From assembly GCA_031418775.1 (NCBI GenBank), contig JANOJN010000308.1:6060-70059 (forward strand): a DNA stretch of 64,000 bases, given 5' to 3'. The position numbers were made by a program, and so were the translations under genes. This document shows, piece by piece, positions 16,703 through 24,970 of the stretch. Every line of letters starts with the position of its first letter. The first letter of the stretch is position 1. Source of the DNA: JANLQX01 sp031418775 (lineage in GTDB: Bacteria; Actinomycetota; Acidimicrobiia; Acidimicrobiales; JANYDT01). The notes beneath the pieces were generated by a model. The model was not told the origin of the DNA, made no database searches, and saw nothing but the letters and a program-made list of their open reading frames with translations.

Positions 16703-16751
16703 GCCGCGACCACGCATGACGTTGTCCTTCGCCGCGACGACGCATGACGTT
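16703..16751. repeat. Two tandem copies of a 21-bp unit abutting the stop of the SGNH gene
   Basis: The unit GCCGCGAC(C/G)ACGCATGACGTT occurs at 16703-16723 and again at 16731-16751, with a 28-bp period and one mismatch. The second copy ends one base before the stop codon of the leftward secreted protein at 16752. The spacers are also partly alike (GTCCTTC, TTG). The rest of the gap 16582-16702 shows nothing clear. It could be a local duplication or a pair of protein-binding sites. Confidence 0.6.
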
Positions 16752-19700
16752 CTACTTGCCCTTCTTCTGCTGATTGGCGAAGATCTGTTTGGCAAAGTTG
16801 GTGCCGATGCGAACCGGTCCGGTCGAGACGTTCTCCCCGTAGGTGCCATCCGCACCGGTGATACCCACCTTGATCCACCACAGGCCCTTCGGACCTGACC
16901 ACTTGTAGGTGTTTCGTCCAGGCTGGGCCGGAACCGAAGCGATCTTCTTCCATGGACCGCGAGGTGACGATGAGTACATCAGTTCCGCGTTACCACCGGC
17001 GTTGTTGTTCTCGGCGAACACGATGTCGAAGTCGTTCACTCCGCAGTCATCGGTAGCCAACAGCACCTCGTCGACGTAGCTGAACCGCTCGTTGTACGGC
17101 TCGAAGAGGTCGACCCGAAACATCGCCTGCGTTTCGACCCAACCTGTCTGGCCGGGCACCTTCTCGGTGGAGTCGGTGGGTGCCGCGTCGACCCCGTTGT
17201 ACGGCGTGGGGTCCTTGAGGTCGATGCTCAACGTGGTGTCGTTGGGGTATTCGGTGACCGGATTGAATTGCTGGAAACTCTTGGACGTCAGTGTCGCCTT
17301 GCTCATGACTCGGAACACCCAGCCGCTGTCAGAGTTTGGGAGGAACTGCTGGCTGTACCTTCCGTCGTACTTTCCGAGGAGAGCAGTCACTCGATGAAAG
17401 GTGTTGGTGTCGATGACGTTCTTGCCCATGTTCAATCGCAGGTTGGGATCGCCCGGGGTCGACGTGGCGGCAAACGCCGCACGATCCCATTGGCCGGCAA
17501 AGATGCCGTTGGCTGTCCAGCCCTTCTTGTACTGCTCCGCGAAAGCGATGTCCGACGGCTTGGCGAAGTCCCACGGGTCACCGATGACCCGGGTCGCCCA
17601 GTCGTTGTTCGCGCAGGTTCGTCCGGTGTACGGCACGGGCTTGCCGCCGGCCGGGAACAGGTAGGGCACCGCACCTGCCACGTCCGGGTTGAGCACCTCG
17701 GGCACCGGTCCGGCAACGTTCCCGTCACTGGCGGCGTTGCCTTGATGGGGGCCGACGACCTGAACCCAGTCAATTTCTGCTCGGACCACCGGGTTGTTGG
17801 CGTCCGGGGTGATGGCGACGCGAATGCCGGTGACCGGTGCGCCCTTCGGAAGGGCGAATTCGTAGGTCCGCCAACCCACGGTGGTGACGAACGGATTCGT
17901 TGTTTCGCACGTCGCGTTCACGCCTTGGGCGCAGGTGTAGAACTGCACTCCGGCACCGACTTCCGCCGAAACATTCATCCGGACCCGCACCTTGGTGTAT
18001 TTCGCAGGGTCGATCGGGTGGTTGCCCGTCTCCCGATCGTGGAGGGTCGCCACCGATCCGCGTTCGTTCCCGCCGGTGTCGTATCCGGCCCATGCCGGTG
18101 AGAAGTAGCCGGGTTTGTTGAATTCGAGACGTAGTTGGCCGTTGGAAAGCGTTGGCACCGAACTGACGCCTTCGATCGGTCCCTCAGTGACGAGGGCGAC
18201 GTCTTCGGCATTGGCGTAGTCGAGGGGATCGCCGAACGTGTCGGAGAAGAACTCGCTCACCGGAGCACCGTCCTCGGCGAGGGCACGTGGGGTGGCCTCG
18301 GCGTCGTCGCGGACCTCCGGCGTGTCGTCGGACAGGTCGATGATTGCCGGGGCAACCGGTCCTGAGCGGGAGGCGCCGCTGGCCTTGACGGAAATCGTCG
18401 CCCTCTGAACCCGGGTGAACGCTCCCGTCCCCACGGAGTACCAGAACGAATCCGTGCCGACGAAGTCCGGCTTCGGTGTGTAGGTGAACCCGCCGCCCTC
18501 ACGGAGTTTCACCGTACCCTTCGTCGGCGGCGTCCCGAGCTTGGCCCGGAGGATCTCGGCAATGTCCTCGTCGGAGTCATTCGCCAAGACTCCTTTGGTC
18601 CAATTGACGGTGAGCGGCGTGTTGGCCTTCGTGGTGTACGTATCCTTCCAGAGGATCGGTGGCACGTTCGGGGTGAGGCTGACCATGATCTTGTCGGCCA
18701 TGGCCAGATAGCCCGCGACGTTGGGATGCATCGTTCCGGTCATGATTCCCCTGTCCGCCCTGGCATCACCCGCCGTGTTGATGAATCGTTTGCCCTTCGA
18801 GGCGCAGTACCCATGACCCTTGAACGCATCCGAGATGCCGCCGACGATCTCGAAGTCAGCATTGATAGCGCCCTGATTCAGGCCCGTTGTCAGCCAGGAG
18901 TACACGTCATTGTTCGCCCACTTCACCTCTGCTGTTCCCCACCCTTTGAAGGGAATCGCATCGAGGAAACTGAACACCCCGCCGAGCAGTCCGTTCGCCA
19001 CCGCGTCCTCGAGAATGTCGCTGCAGAGTCCGCCATTGTCACCGTAGAGAGGGTTGGGATATTCCAGGAGGAGCCTGCGTTTCGTCTTGATGCCGAGTCG
19101 CGTGATCTCGGCCTTCATCGAATTGAAGTGCGCTGGAAGTTTGGCCGCGTCGGCCTTCACTCGCTTCTTCAGAGCGATATCATTTGGGTAGTACCCCACG
19201 TCTTCATTGAAGCAGTCGATGAACAGAACACAAACCTGCGTCATCTTCGCCATGCCAACGTCGTTGAGTCCCGCCGACATGATGACTGCGTCGATTTCCC
19301 GGTTCCCGACGGCATCTTTGATCTGCTGGAGCTGCGACTTCTGCAACACGGTGGTGTCGTCGATCATCCCTGCGTAGCCGCCGATGATGCCGCTTCCGCT
19401 TGAAGGAGCCGTCAGCTCATAGGGATCGAGAATCCCCGAGTAGTTCTTCCAATCGGTGTTTATGGTTGCGCCCGAGCAGGAGAAATTTAGCAAAGTAACG
19501 GAGGCCACGCTGCGGTGCTCGATCCGCTCCGCCGCCTTGACCCCTCCAGAGTTGGCGGACCGGTGACACCGATTGTCGATCCAGGGCGGCCCTCCAACGA
19601 AGGGAGCACCTTCTCCCGAGGACATCGAATCGCCGATGATCACGACGAGCAGGTCCTTGACCAGCACGTCACGGTCCCACGACCCGAGGATGCCACCGTC

Positions 19701-20204
19701 GGGCTTGATGACCTTGAGGCTCACCGGGTACTCACCCTCTTCCGGGAACAGCACCTCCACGGCACTGCAGTAGTCCGTCGTGAACATCTTGCCGTTGGAG
19801 TTCCATTCGTACTTGTTCACCGTGGGAACACCATTGATCGAGTTGACGCCATCGCTGGCGGTCCGGCAGCCGTCGAGCTTGACCGTGAACGACTTCGGGT
19901 TGACGTAGGCGTCGTTGTACCAGCCCGTCTGACCACCCGGATTCCAGTTTTTTTCCCATCCCTTCACCCGGGAGGAATTCTTGAAGTCGAAACCCAGAGG
20001 AGATGGCGCCCAATTGGCCTCCATGCCGGTAATGGGATCGTCGTCAGGCTCGTTCAGCGGATCGCCGGGCGCGGCCGAAGCGATGTTAGCGACTCCGATC
20101 GTGGATGCAAGCACAAGGCTCACCATGATCTTGGCCAGTCGGCCGACGAAGCGTCGGGGACCGGCGGGTCGATCGGTCGAAGAATTGGGGCGCGTTGCGT
20201 TCAT
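16752..20204 (-). CDS. Secreted SGNH-hydrolase-type protein with cadherin-like and C-terminal domains
   Basis: A 1150-aa exported protein. A signal peptide spans residues 1-44 (positive start, hydrophobic MVSLVLASTIGVANIASA). GDSMSSGEG at 191-199 is SGNH block I with nucleophile Ser193; GLND at 312-315 is block III; HPNVAGY with His493 is block V. The Asp expected three residues before that His is Gly, so a Ser-His dyad is possible. A Big_9/cadherin-like domain (ANDSDED, FTYTPKPDFVGTDSFWYSV) covers about 520-605. The C-terminal 500 residues resemble no domain I can name but contain beta-rich, carbohydrate-binding-like stretches. Many Cys suggest disulfides. The start is the ATG at 20204, directly before the signal sequence. 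The substrate is unknown; lipid or polysaccharide esters are typical. Confidence 0.78.
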   Translation of the reverse strand: MNATRPNSSTDRPAGPRRFVGRLAKIMVSLVLASTIGVANIASAAPGDPLNEPDDDPITGMEANWAPSPLGFDFKNSSRVKGWEKNWNPGGQTGWYNDAYVNPKSFTVKLDGCRTASDGVNSINGVPTVNKYEWNSNGKMFTTDYCSAVEVLFPEEGEYPVSLKVIKPDGGILGSWDRDVLVKDLLVVIIGDSMSSGEGAPFVGGPPWIDNRCHRSANSGGVKAAERIEHRSVASVTLLNFSCSGATINTDWKNYSGILDPYELTAPSSGSGIIGGYAGMIDDTTVLQKSQLQQIKDAVGNREIDAVIMSAGLNDVGMAKMTQVCVLFIDCFNEDVGYYPNDIALKKRVKADAAKLPAHFNSMKAEITRLGIKTKRRLLLEYPNPLYGDNGGLCSDILEDAVANGLLGGVFSFLDAIPFKGWGTAEVKWANNDVYSWLTTGLNQGAINADFEIVGGISDAFKGHGYCASKGKRFINTAGDARADRGIMTGTMHPNVAGYLAMADKIMVSLTPNVPPILWKDTYTTKANTPLTVNWTKGVLANDSDEDIAEILRAKLGTPPTKGTVKLREGGGFTYTPKPDFVGTDSFWYSVGTGAFTRVQRATISVKASGASRSGPVAPAIIDLSDDTPEVRDDAEATPRALAEDGAPVSEFFSDTFGDPLDYANAEDVALVTEGPIEGVSSVPTLSNGQLRLEFNKPGYFSPAWAGYDTGGNERGSVATLHDRETGNHPIDPAKYTKVRVRMNVSAEVGAGVQFYTCAQGVNATCETTNPFVTTVGWRTYEFALPKGAPVTGIRVAITPDANNPVVRAEIDWVQVVGPHQGNAASDGNVAGPVPEVLNPDVAGAVPYLFPAGGKPVPYTGRTCANNDWATRVIGDPWDFAKPSDIAFAEQYKKGWTANGIFAGQWDRAAFAATSTPGDPNLRLNMGKNVIDTNTFHRVTALLGKYDGRYSQQFLPNSDSGWVFRVMSKATLTSKSFQQFNPVTEYPNDTTLSIDLKDPTPYNGVDAAPTDSTEKVPGQTGWVETQAMFRVDLFEPYNERFSYVDEVLLATDDCGVNDFDIVFAENNNAGGNAELMYSSSPRGPWKKIASVPAQPGRNTYKWSGPKGLWWIKVGITGADGTYGENVSTGPVRIGTNFAKQIFANQQKKGK

Positions 20205-20247
20205 GCACCCAGCTTCCGGGTCCGTGCCGTGAACGGGATCGGTACCG

Positions 20248-20289
20248 ACTACGTATCTTTCACGCTGCGTGGTCGGCCCACTACGTAGT
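20248..20289. promoter_or_regulatory. Paired CTACGTA(G) motifs between divergent genes
   Basis: ACTACGTA at 20248-20255 and its complement TACGTAGT at 20282-20289 form an inverted pair whose centres lie about 34 bases apart, close to three helical turns. The second copy contains the perfect palindrome CTACGTAG. The pair lies in the only space between the secreted SGNH protein and the ABC exporter, so it could be a shared operator. No regulator is assigned. Confidence 0.35.
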
Positions 20290-20340
20290 TCGGCCCTTGT
20301 CGTGCATCCCGACACGTCTCGACCCACTAGACCGGAGCGC

Positions 20341-21273
20341 ATGGAACATGCGATTTCTGCCGTCGGGTTGCAGCGGAGGTTTGGTGACATCGACGCTGTG
20401 CACAGCGTCGATCTGCAGGTGGAAGCCGGAGCGATCTACGGCTTCCTCGGCCCGAACGGTGCCGGAAAGTCGACCACGGTCAAGATGCTATGCACACTGA
20501 TCTCGCCCACCGGCGGATCGGCGCAGGTCGCCGGATTCGATGTGGCCACGCAGGCGACAGACATTCGTCTTCGCATCGGCGTCGCCCTGCAATCAAGTGC
20601 TCTCGACCCCAAGCAGACCGGACGGGAACTGCTTGACCTTCAGGGCCGCTACTACGGTCTCAACAAGACCGATCGGGCGCGACGGGTGCAGGAATTGAGC
20701 GAGCTGATCGACATCGGCGATGCACTCGACCGGCGGACCGGTACGTATTCCGGTGGCATGGCGCGTCGTCTCGACCTGGCCATGGCGCTGGTCCATCAAC
20801 CGTCGGTCGTGTTCCTCGACGAGCCGACGACCGGGCTTGATCCAGCCAGTCGCGCCAGCGTGTGGGAGGAGGTGCGCCGACTCAACGACAACCACGGCGT
20901 CACGATCTTCCTCACCACCCAGTACCTCGAGGAGGCCGACGAACTGGCCGACCGCGTCGCCATCATCGACGGCGGACGCATCGTGGCCGAGGGGACGCCG
21001 GACGAGCTCAAGCGATCGATCGGCTCCGACGTGATCATCGCCACCGTTTCCTCGGACATCGATCGGGCGAAGGTCGTCGCGGCCACGGTCGACTCGTGCG
21101 GACCGGTGGAGATCCACGGGCCGGAACTCACGATCGTCACGTCCAACGGTGCCGCAGCCATCGGTCCTGTGGCGATCGCCCTTGCCGCAGCCGGGATCAC
21201 CGTCACGTCGATGACACTGCGCCGTCCCACGCTCGACGACGTGTTCCTCGAACTGACCGGAGCTCACCTGTGA
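20341..21273 (+). CDS. ABC transporter ATP-binding protein, DrrA-like
   Basis: A 310-aa ATPase for a two-gene exporter. GPNGAGKST at 37-45 is Walker A, YSGGMARR the ABC signature and VVFLDEPTTGLDPA Walker B with the D-loop. The C-terminal extension ending in RRPTLDDVFLELTG is typical of daunorubicin-resistance (DrrA) type ATPases that export hydrophobic compounds. The start is the ATG at 20341; longer in-frame starts upstream run into the intergenic region. It overlaps the permease gene by 4 bases. Confidence 0.92.
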   Translation: MEHAISAVGLQRRFGDIDAVHSVDLQVEAGAIYGFLGPNGAGKSTTVKMLCTLISPTGGSAQVAGFDVATQATDIRLRIGVALQSSALDPKQTGRELLDLQGRYYGLNKTDRARRVQELSELIDIGDALDRRTGTYSGGMARRLDLAMALVHQPSVVFLDEPTTGLDPASRASVWEEVRRLNDNHGVTIFLTTQYLEEADELADRVAIIDGGRIVAEGTPDELKRSIGSDVIIATVSSDIDRAKVVAATVDSCGPVEIHGPELTIVTSNGAAAIGPVAIALAAAGITVTSMTLRRPTLDDVFLELTGAHL

Positions 21274-22067
21274 GCGCCTCCCCGCGCCAGCATCTCCTCG
21301 CCCGTGAAGCGGGGTTTGCTGGCGACCTCGCCACGGTCGCGCGGCGTTCACTCCGCGGCATGTTCCGCGATCGCGAAGCCGTGATCCCGCCGCTGATCAT
21401 CGGAGCGTTCTTCTACGTGGTGAACGTCGGCACGTTGCAGAAACTCGGCGAGCAGGCCGCCAACGTCGGAAACTACAAGGCGTTCCAGCTGCCGCCTGCG
21501 GTGATCTTCGCCGTGACCGGCCTATCCCGGGCCGGGGCGCTCGTGGCCGACATCCAGAGCGGCTACTTCGACCGCATGCTCGCCACACCGATCAAGCGGA
21601 TCACCCTGCTGCTCGGGTTGATGATGGCGGACTTCTTCCTCGCCATGGTGCTCACGCTGCCGATCATCGCCGTCGCCAGTGCGTTCGGAGTTCGATTCGA
21701 AACGGGGATCATCGGCATCGTGATCTTCGCGTTGCTGTGCGGGCTGTGGGGCCTGGCGTTCACCGGCTTCAGCTACGCCATTGCGTTGAAGACGGCGAAC
21801 CCGGCCGCGGTCAACTCGGCATTTCTGATCTTCTTCCCGTTCGCGTTCATCACTACGACCACGGTGCCGAAAGCGGCCATGACTGGCTGGCTACAAACCC
21901 TCGTGTCGCTCAACCCAGTGACCTATCTGTTGGAGGGACTTCGCTCGGTGATCACCGGAGGCTGGTCGACCGACATCTTCGGTGCCGTATTCGCCATCTC
22001 GGGGGTGTTCGTGGTCGGATTCGGCCTTGCGCTCCTCGCCCTTCGAGGTCGGGTGTCGAAGAAGTAG
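21270..22067 (+). CDS. ABC-2 type transporter permease, DrrB-like
   Basis: A 265-aa membrane protein with about six hydrophobic segments (VIPPLIIGAFFYVVNVG, MMADFFLAMVLTLPIIAVA, IIGIVIFALLCGLWGLAF, AFLIFFPFAFITTT, FAISGVFVVGFGLALLAL). It fits the ABC-2 exporter fold and pairs with the preceding ATPase. The GTG at 21270 overlaps its stop (GTGA). The substrate is unknown; the family exports lipids, antibiotics or polyketides. Confidence 0.9.
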   Translation: MSASPRQHLLAREAGFAGDLATVARRSLRGMFRDREAVIPPLIIGAFFYVVNVGTLQKLGEQAANVGNYKAFQLPPAVIFAVTGLSRAGALVADIQSGYFDRMLATPIKRITLLLGLMMADFFLAMVLTLPIIAVASAFGVRFETGIIGIVIFALLCGLWGLAFTGFSYAIALKTANPAAVNSAFLIFFPFAFITTTTVPKAAMTGWLQTLVSLNPVTYLLEGLRSVITGGWSTDIFGAVFAISGVFVVGFGLALLALRGRVSKK

Positions 22068-22091
22068 GGGAAGGGGCGAAGCCGAGGGATC

Positions 22092-22109
22092 GGCCCAGGA
22101 AACAGGGCC
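22092..22109. terminator. Weak hairpin between convergent genes
   Basis: GGCCC (22092-22096) and GGGCC (22105-22109) could form a 5-bp stem in the 59-base gap between the converging permease and 22127-23080 genes. There is no T-tract; a terminator role is tentative. Confidence 0.25.
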
Positions 22110-22126
22110 TCGTCGTCGGCATCCGT

Positions 22127-23080
22127 TCACTTCCCGGCGCGTGACGCGCCGATCGCCAATCGGTCGAGACCGATGCCGCCGATGAGCAGACGTTCCTTCG
22201 CGTTGGAGAGCAGGAGTTGCGTCCACGGCACGAAGCCGCCGTCGCCGACCTCGAGTTCTTCGTCGCCGAAGACTGCGTGGAGCTTGAAGCACCACGACGG
22301 GTAGTAGCCGCGGCCCGCGGTTCTGGTTTCGTCGCTACGCACGTCGATTCCTTGTTCTCCGAGTTCGCCGGCAACTTCACCGAGGGCCTCGACGCTTCCG
22401 GGTCGGCCGTCGAAATCAGTGGTTGCAACGACCGCCCCATCGGCGCCGGCACCCCTCACCACCGCCACCATGGCCGTCAGCAGCTGGACCAACGCGTGTC
22501 GTTCAAACGACCGGCTTCCGATGTCGCGTCCTGCGACCACCATGCCCAGCAGCGAGAAGTGGGCAAACGACATGGGTCCGCTGAACTGCTGGGCCCTGGT
22601 TACTCGTTGCACTCCGGCGAGCGACACAGATTCTGCCGATCGCGGTGCCGACCGCGAGCGCTCTCGCCGTCGAAGCGCGGCTTCGAGCGCGAGTCCGTTG
22701 GTCGGGTCGGCCGCGACCTCACTTCCGCGCATGGTGGTGACCACTCGGTTTTGGTGGACGCCGGCAATGACGCAGTGGGTGCCGAGCGGGGTGAGCGGTG
22801 CCAGTGTGAGCACGTCGAACTCATCGGCGATTGCCGAGATTGCCCGATGCTCGACGATTGCCATTCGGCGCCCGTCGATGGTCGAGGGTCGAACGAACCG
22901 GTCGCGTTCGTATTGACCAAGCACGTCGACCGGCGTGAGCGCTGCTGCTCGCCGCTCGGCTGCTTCGAGCAGGACCGAGGCGAGGTCGGCTCCACTAATT
23001 CCTTTGCCGAGCAGTTCGAAGACCTCGGAACCGTGTTCCGCCCGGAGGCGTTCAAGCGCAGTATGGCGGTTCGCACTCAT
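22127..23080 (-). CDS. Uncharacterised protein with class II aminoacyl-tRNA synthetase-like signature
   Basis: A 317-aa soluble protein that I cannot name. The C-terminal LLIGGIGLDRLAIG matches the pattern of class II aaRS motif 3 (Gly-x-Gly-hydrophobic-Asp/Glu-Arg). The middle stretch DVLTLAPLTPLGTHCVIAG, then RVVTTMRGSEVAADPTNGLA, looks like a beta-strand pair with a conserved Arg, as in motif 2. It has no anticodon-binding domain, so if related it would resemble HisZ or other free-standing cores. This is inference from short motifs. The start is ATG at 23080, exactly 7 bases from a TAGTAT element on the same strand. It is divergent from the LLM oxidoreductase. Confidence 0.6.
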   Translation of the reverse strand: MSANRHTALERLRAEHGSEVFELLGKGISGADLASVLLEAAERRAAALTPVDVLGQYERDRFVRPSTIDGRRMAIVEHRAISAIADEFDVLTLAPLTPLGTHCVIAGVHQNRVVTTMRGSEVAADPTNGLALEAALRRRERSRSAPRSAESVSLAGVQRVTRAQQFSGPMSFAHFSLLGMVVAGRDIGSRSFERHALVQLLTAMVAVVRGAGADGAVVATTDFDGRPGSVEALGEVAGELGEQGIDVRSDETRTAGRGYYPSWCFKLHAVFGDEELEVGDGGFVPWTQLLLSNAKERLLIGGIGLDRLAIGASRAGK

Positions 23081-23086
23081 CTCCGA

Positions 23087-23092
23087 ATACTA
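23087..23092 (-). promoter_or_regulatory. -10-like element for the 23080 gene, leaderless
   Basis: On the minus strand TAGTAT is followed by 6 bases and the ATG at 23080, so transcription would begin at the start codon. The surrounding 12-mer GAATACTACGAA (plus strand 23085-23096) recurs at 24729-24740 in the TetR control region. Confidence 0.45.
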
Positions 23093-23176
23093 CGAACGCA
23101 TGGGATCGACCAGCCCGCCCATTCTTCCGAAAAAGGTGGGTTGCGGCACCGGCTGCTTCAGGGGACCCGGGCCCCG

Positions 23177-23182
23177 TAGAGT
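23177..23182 (+). promoter_or_regulatory. -10-like element for the LLM oxidoreductase, leaderless
   Basis: TAGAGT lies 6 bases before the ATG at 23189, with no Shine-Dalgarno sequence in between. The geometry is the same as at purL. Confidence 0.45.
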
Positions 23183-23188
23183 GCTTGC

Positions 23189-24130
23189 ATGGCTCACCCT
23201 CGTACGTTTCGGTTCGGCATCATGGCGGGAAAGGCGAAGACGGGTGCGGCGTGGACAGAGCTCGCCCGCAAGACCGAGGACCTCGGCTACTCGAGTTTAT
23301 GCGTGGCCGATCACTTCACCGACGGCTTCGCCCCCACTCCCGCGCTCGCCGCGGCCGCCGCAGTGACGACGAAGTTGCGCATCGGATCGATGGTCTATGG
23401 AGTCGACTTCCGTCATCCGGCGGCGTTGGCCAAGGAGGCCGCCACGATGGACCTCCTGTCCGACGGCCGCTTCGAGTTGGGCATCGGGGCGGGGTGGATG
23501 GATCAGGACTACGACTGGACGGGCATCACCCGTGACTCGCCGGGCGTGCGCATCGACCGGTTGGCCGAAGCCATCGGCATCATCCGTGGCCTGTGGTCGG
23601 GCTCGCCGGTCGAGCACAAAGGAGCCAACTGGACGATCGACAAGATGGTCGGCACACCTCGACCGGTGCAGGCCGGAGGACCGCCGATTCTCTCCGGAGG
23701 TGGCGGCAAGCGCATCCTCGAGACGGCGGCTCGGCTGGGCGACATCGTGTCGGTCAATCCCAACGTCGGTGCCGGCAAGTTCGATGCCGCTGCGTGGGCG
23801 AGCATCGCCGCGGCGGAGACCGATGCGAAGATGGCCATAGTGAAGAACGCCGCCGCGGAGCGCTATGGCGATCTCGAGATCGCGTTCCTGAACTTCTTCA
23901 CCAACGTCACCGACGACACCATGGCTGCCGCGACAACCATCGGCGGGTACATGGGCGGCGTGCCTCCGGAGGCGGTGCTGGCATCGCCGAACACGCTCGT
24001 CGGTTCGGTCGATGCGTTGGTCGACGAGATCCACGCCCGCCGCGAACGCTGGGACGGTTCCTACATGATCGTCACGTCCGACGCCATCGACGCGTTCGCT
24101 CCAGTCGTCGCCCGCCTCGCCGGTACCTGA
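23189..24130 (+). CDS. LLM-class (luciferase-like) flavin oxidoreductase, probably F420-dependent
   Basis: A 313-aa TIM-barrel protein. FRFGIMAGKAKTGAAWTELARKTEDLGYSSLCVADH at the N-terminus, LATKLRIGSMV-like strand (TKLRIGSMVYGVDFRHPAALAKEAATMDLLS) and RFELGIGAGWMDQDY are hallmarks of actinobacterial LLM oxidoreductases of the TIGR03621 type. The cofactor (F420 or FMN) cannot be read from sequence; F420 is usual in this group. The substrate is unknown. It is a single gene with its own near-leaderless promoter. Confidence 0.88.
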   Translation: MAHPRTFRFGIMAGKAKTGAAWTELARKTEDLGYSSLCVADHFTDGFAPTPALAAAAAVTTKLRIGSMVYGVDFRHPAALAKEAATMDLLSDGRFELGIGAGWMDQDYDWTGITRDSPGVRIDRLAEAIGIIRGLWSGSPVEHKGANWTIDKMVGTPRPVQAGGPPILSGGGGKRILETAARLGDIVSVNPNVGAGKFDAAAWASIAAAETDAKMAIVKNAAAERYGDLEIAFLNFFTNVTDDTMAAATTIGGYMGGVPPEAVLASPNTLVGSVDALVDEIHARRERWDGSYMIVTSDAIDAFAPVVARLAGT

Positions 24131-24173
24131 GCGATCCGTCGCCGAGTCGTCGGCTGCGCTCGCGTCGGTTGCG

Positions 24174-24710
24174 CTACGCGACGCCCATGCGTGCCGCCGC
24201 CCGGTTCGCCGCCGCCGGGCCGCCCAGCTGGCGGAGGAGTAGAAGGCCGTCGATGAGGGCGATCGCCGCCTCTGCTTCGGCCCGTCGCTGCTTCGCCGGT
24301 CCCTTCAAGAATCTGACGACCCAGTCGATCCATGCCTCGACGAGGACTGGAACGAGCGTGTTGTAGGGAGCTCGGCCCGCCGCGGCGAGACCGTTCGCTT
24401 CGAAGAACAGGGCGAAGATCGGATCGGCCTGGGTGCGGGCGAGCACGGGCCAAGCCGCCCGGGCCAGTTCGACGTGAGTGGCCGCAGGCTTCGAAAAGGC
24501 CTCGCCCAGTATGGTCTGCAGTGAGAGACCCATCGACACGACGACCTCGCTGATCAGATCGTCCTTGCTCGGGAAGTAATACACGATGGTCCGATCGTTG
24601 ATCCCAAGCCTCTTCGCCAAGCGACCGAACGTCAGCTGGCTGAGTCCGTCCTCGAATGCGGCAGCGACCGCGCCCTCGAGGATTTCTTCTTTGGTGTGCC
24701 GGTGGCCCAT
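24174..24710 (-). CDS. TetR-family transcriptional regulator
   Basis: A 178-aa repressor. The N-terminal HTH reads QLTFGRLAKRLGINDRTIVYYFPSKDDLI, the standard TetR pattern; the C-terminal 120 residues form the helical ligand domain. It is divergent from the 24752-25827 genes, with a palindrome in the 41-base gap, so it most likely represses itself and the alpha/beta hydrolase. The start is the ATG at 24710. Confidence 0.9.
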   Translation of the reverse strand: MGHRHTKEEILEGAVAAAFEDGLSQLTFGRLAKRLGINDRTIVYYFPSKDDLISEVVVSMGLSLQTILGEAFSKPAATHVELARAAWPVLARTQADPIFALFFEANGLAAAGRAPYNTLVPVLVEAWIDWVVRFLKGPAKQRRAEAEAAIALIDGLLLLRQLGGPAAANRAAARMGVA

Positions 24711-24723
24711 GTTGTTCTTGACT

Positions 24724-24746
24724 GTAGTGAATACTACGAATACGGT
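24724..24746. promoter_or_regulatory. TetR operator candidate and overlapping promoters
   Basis: GTAGT-GAAT-ACTAC at 24724-24737 is a perfect inverted repeat. It contains a minus-strand TAGTAT (-10 for the TetR gene), and TACGGT at 24741-24746 points right, ending 5 bases before the GTG at 24752. A repressor bound here would block both directions. Confidence 0.55.
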
Positions 24747-24751
24747 ACGCA

Positions 24752-24970
24752 GTGACCACTACAACAAGCGGCGGCAACCGTGATCTCCACGGTACCCGCC
24801 CCGAACCGGAGGAACACGACGTGCCCGAGACACCGACAGACGCATCGGCAATCGTCGAAGCCTTCCTGGCGGCGTTCGTCGCAATGGACTTCGACACCGC
24901 GCTCACCTACGTCGCCGACCACTTCGACCTGCTGACCGCCGGGAAGATCCACGATCCCGCTGCAGCGTGA
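24752..24970 (+). CDS. Short ORF resembling the N-terminus of a SnoaL/limonene-epoxide-hydrolase domain, truncated
   Basis: Encodes 72 aa. DASAIVEAFLAAFVAMDFDTALTYVAD looks like the first two helices of SnoaL-like or limonene-1,2-epoxide hydrolase proteins, which are normally 120-150 aa. After that the sequence loses similarity and stops at 24968-24970. It may be a decayed gene whose 5' part now serves as a translated leader: its TGA overlaps the hydrolase ATG (TGATG). A GTG at 24822 is an alternative start. Activity as an enzyme is unlikely. Confidence 0.5.
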   Translation: MTTTTSGGNRDLHGTRPEPEEHDVPETPTDASAIVEAFLAAFVAMDFDTALTYVADHFDLLTAGKIHDPAAA

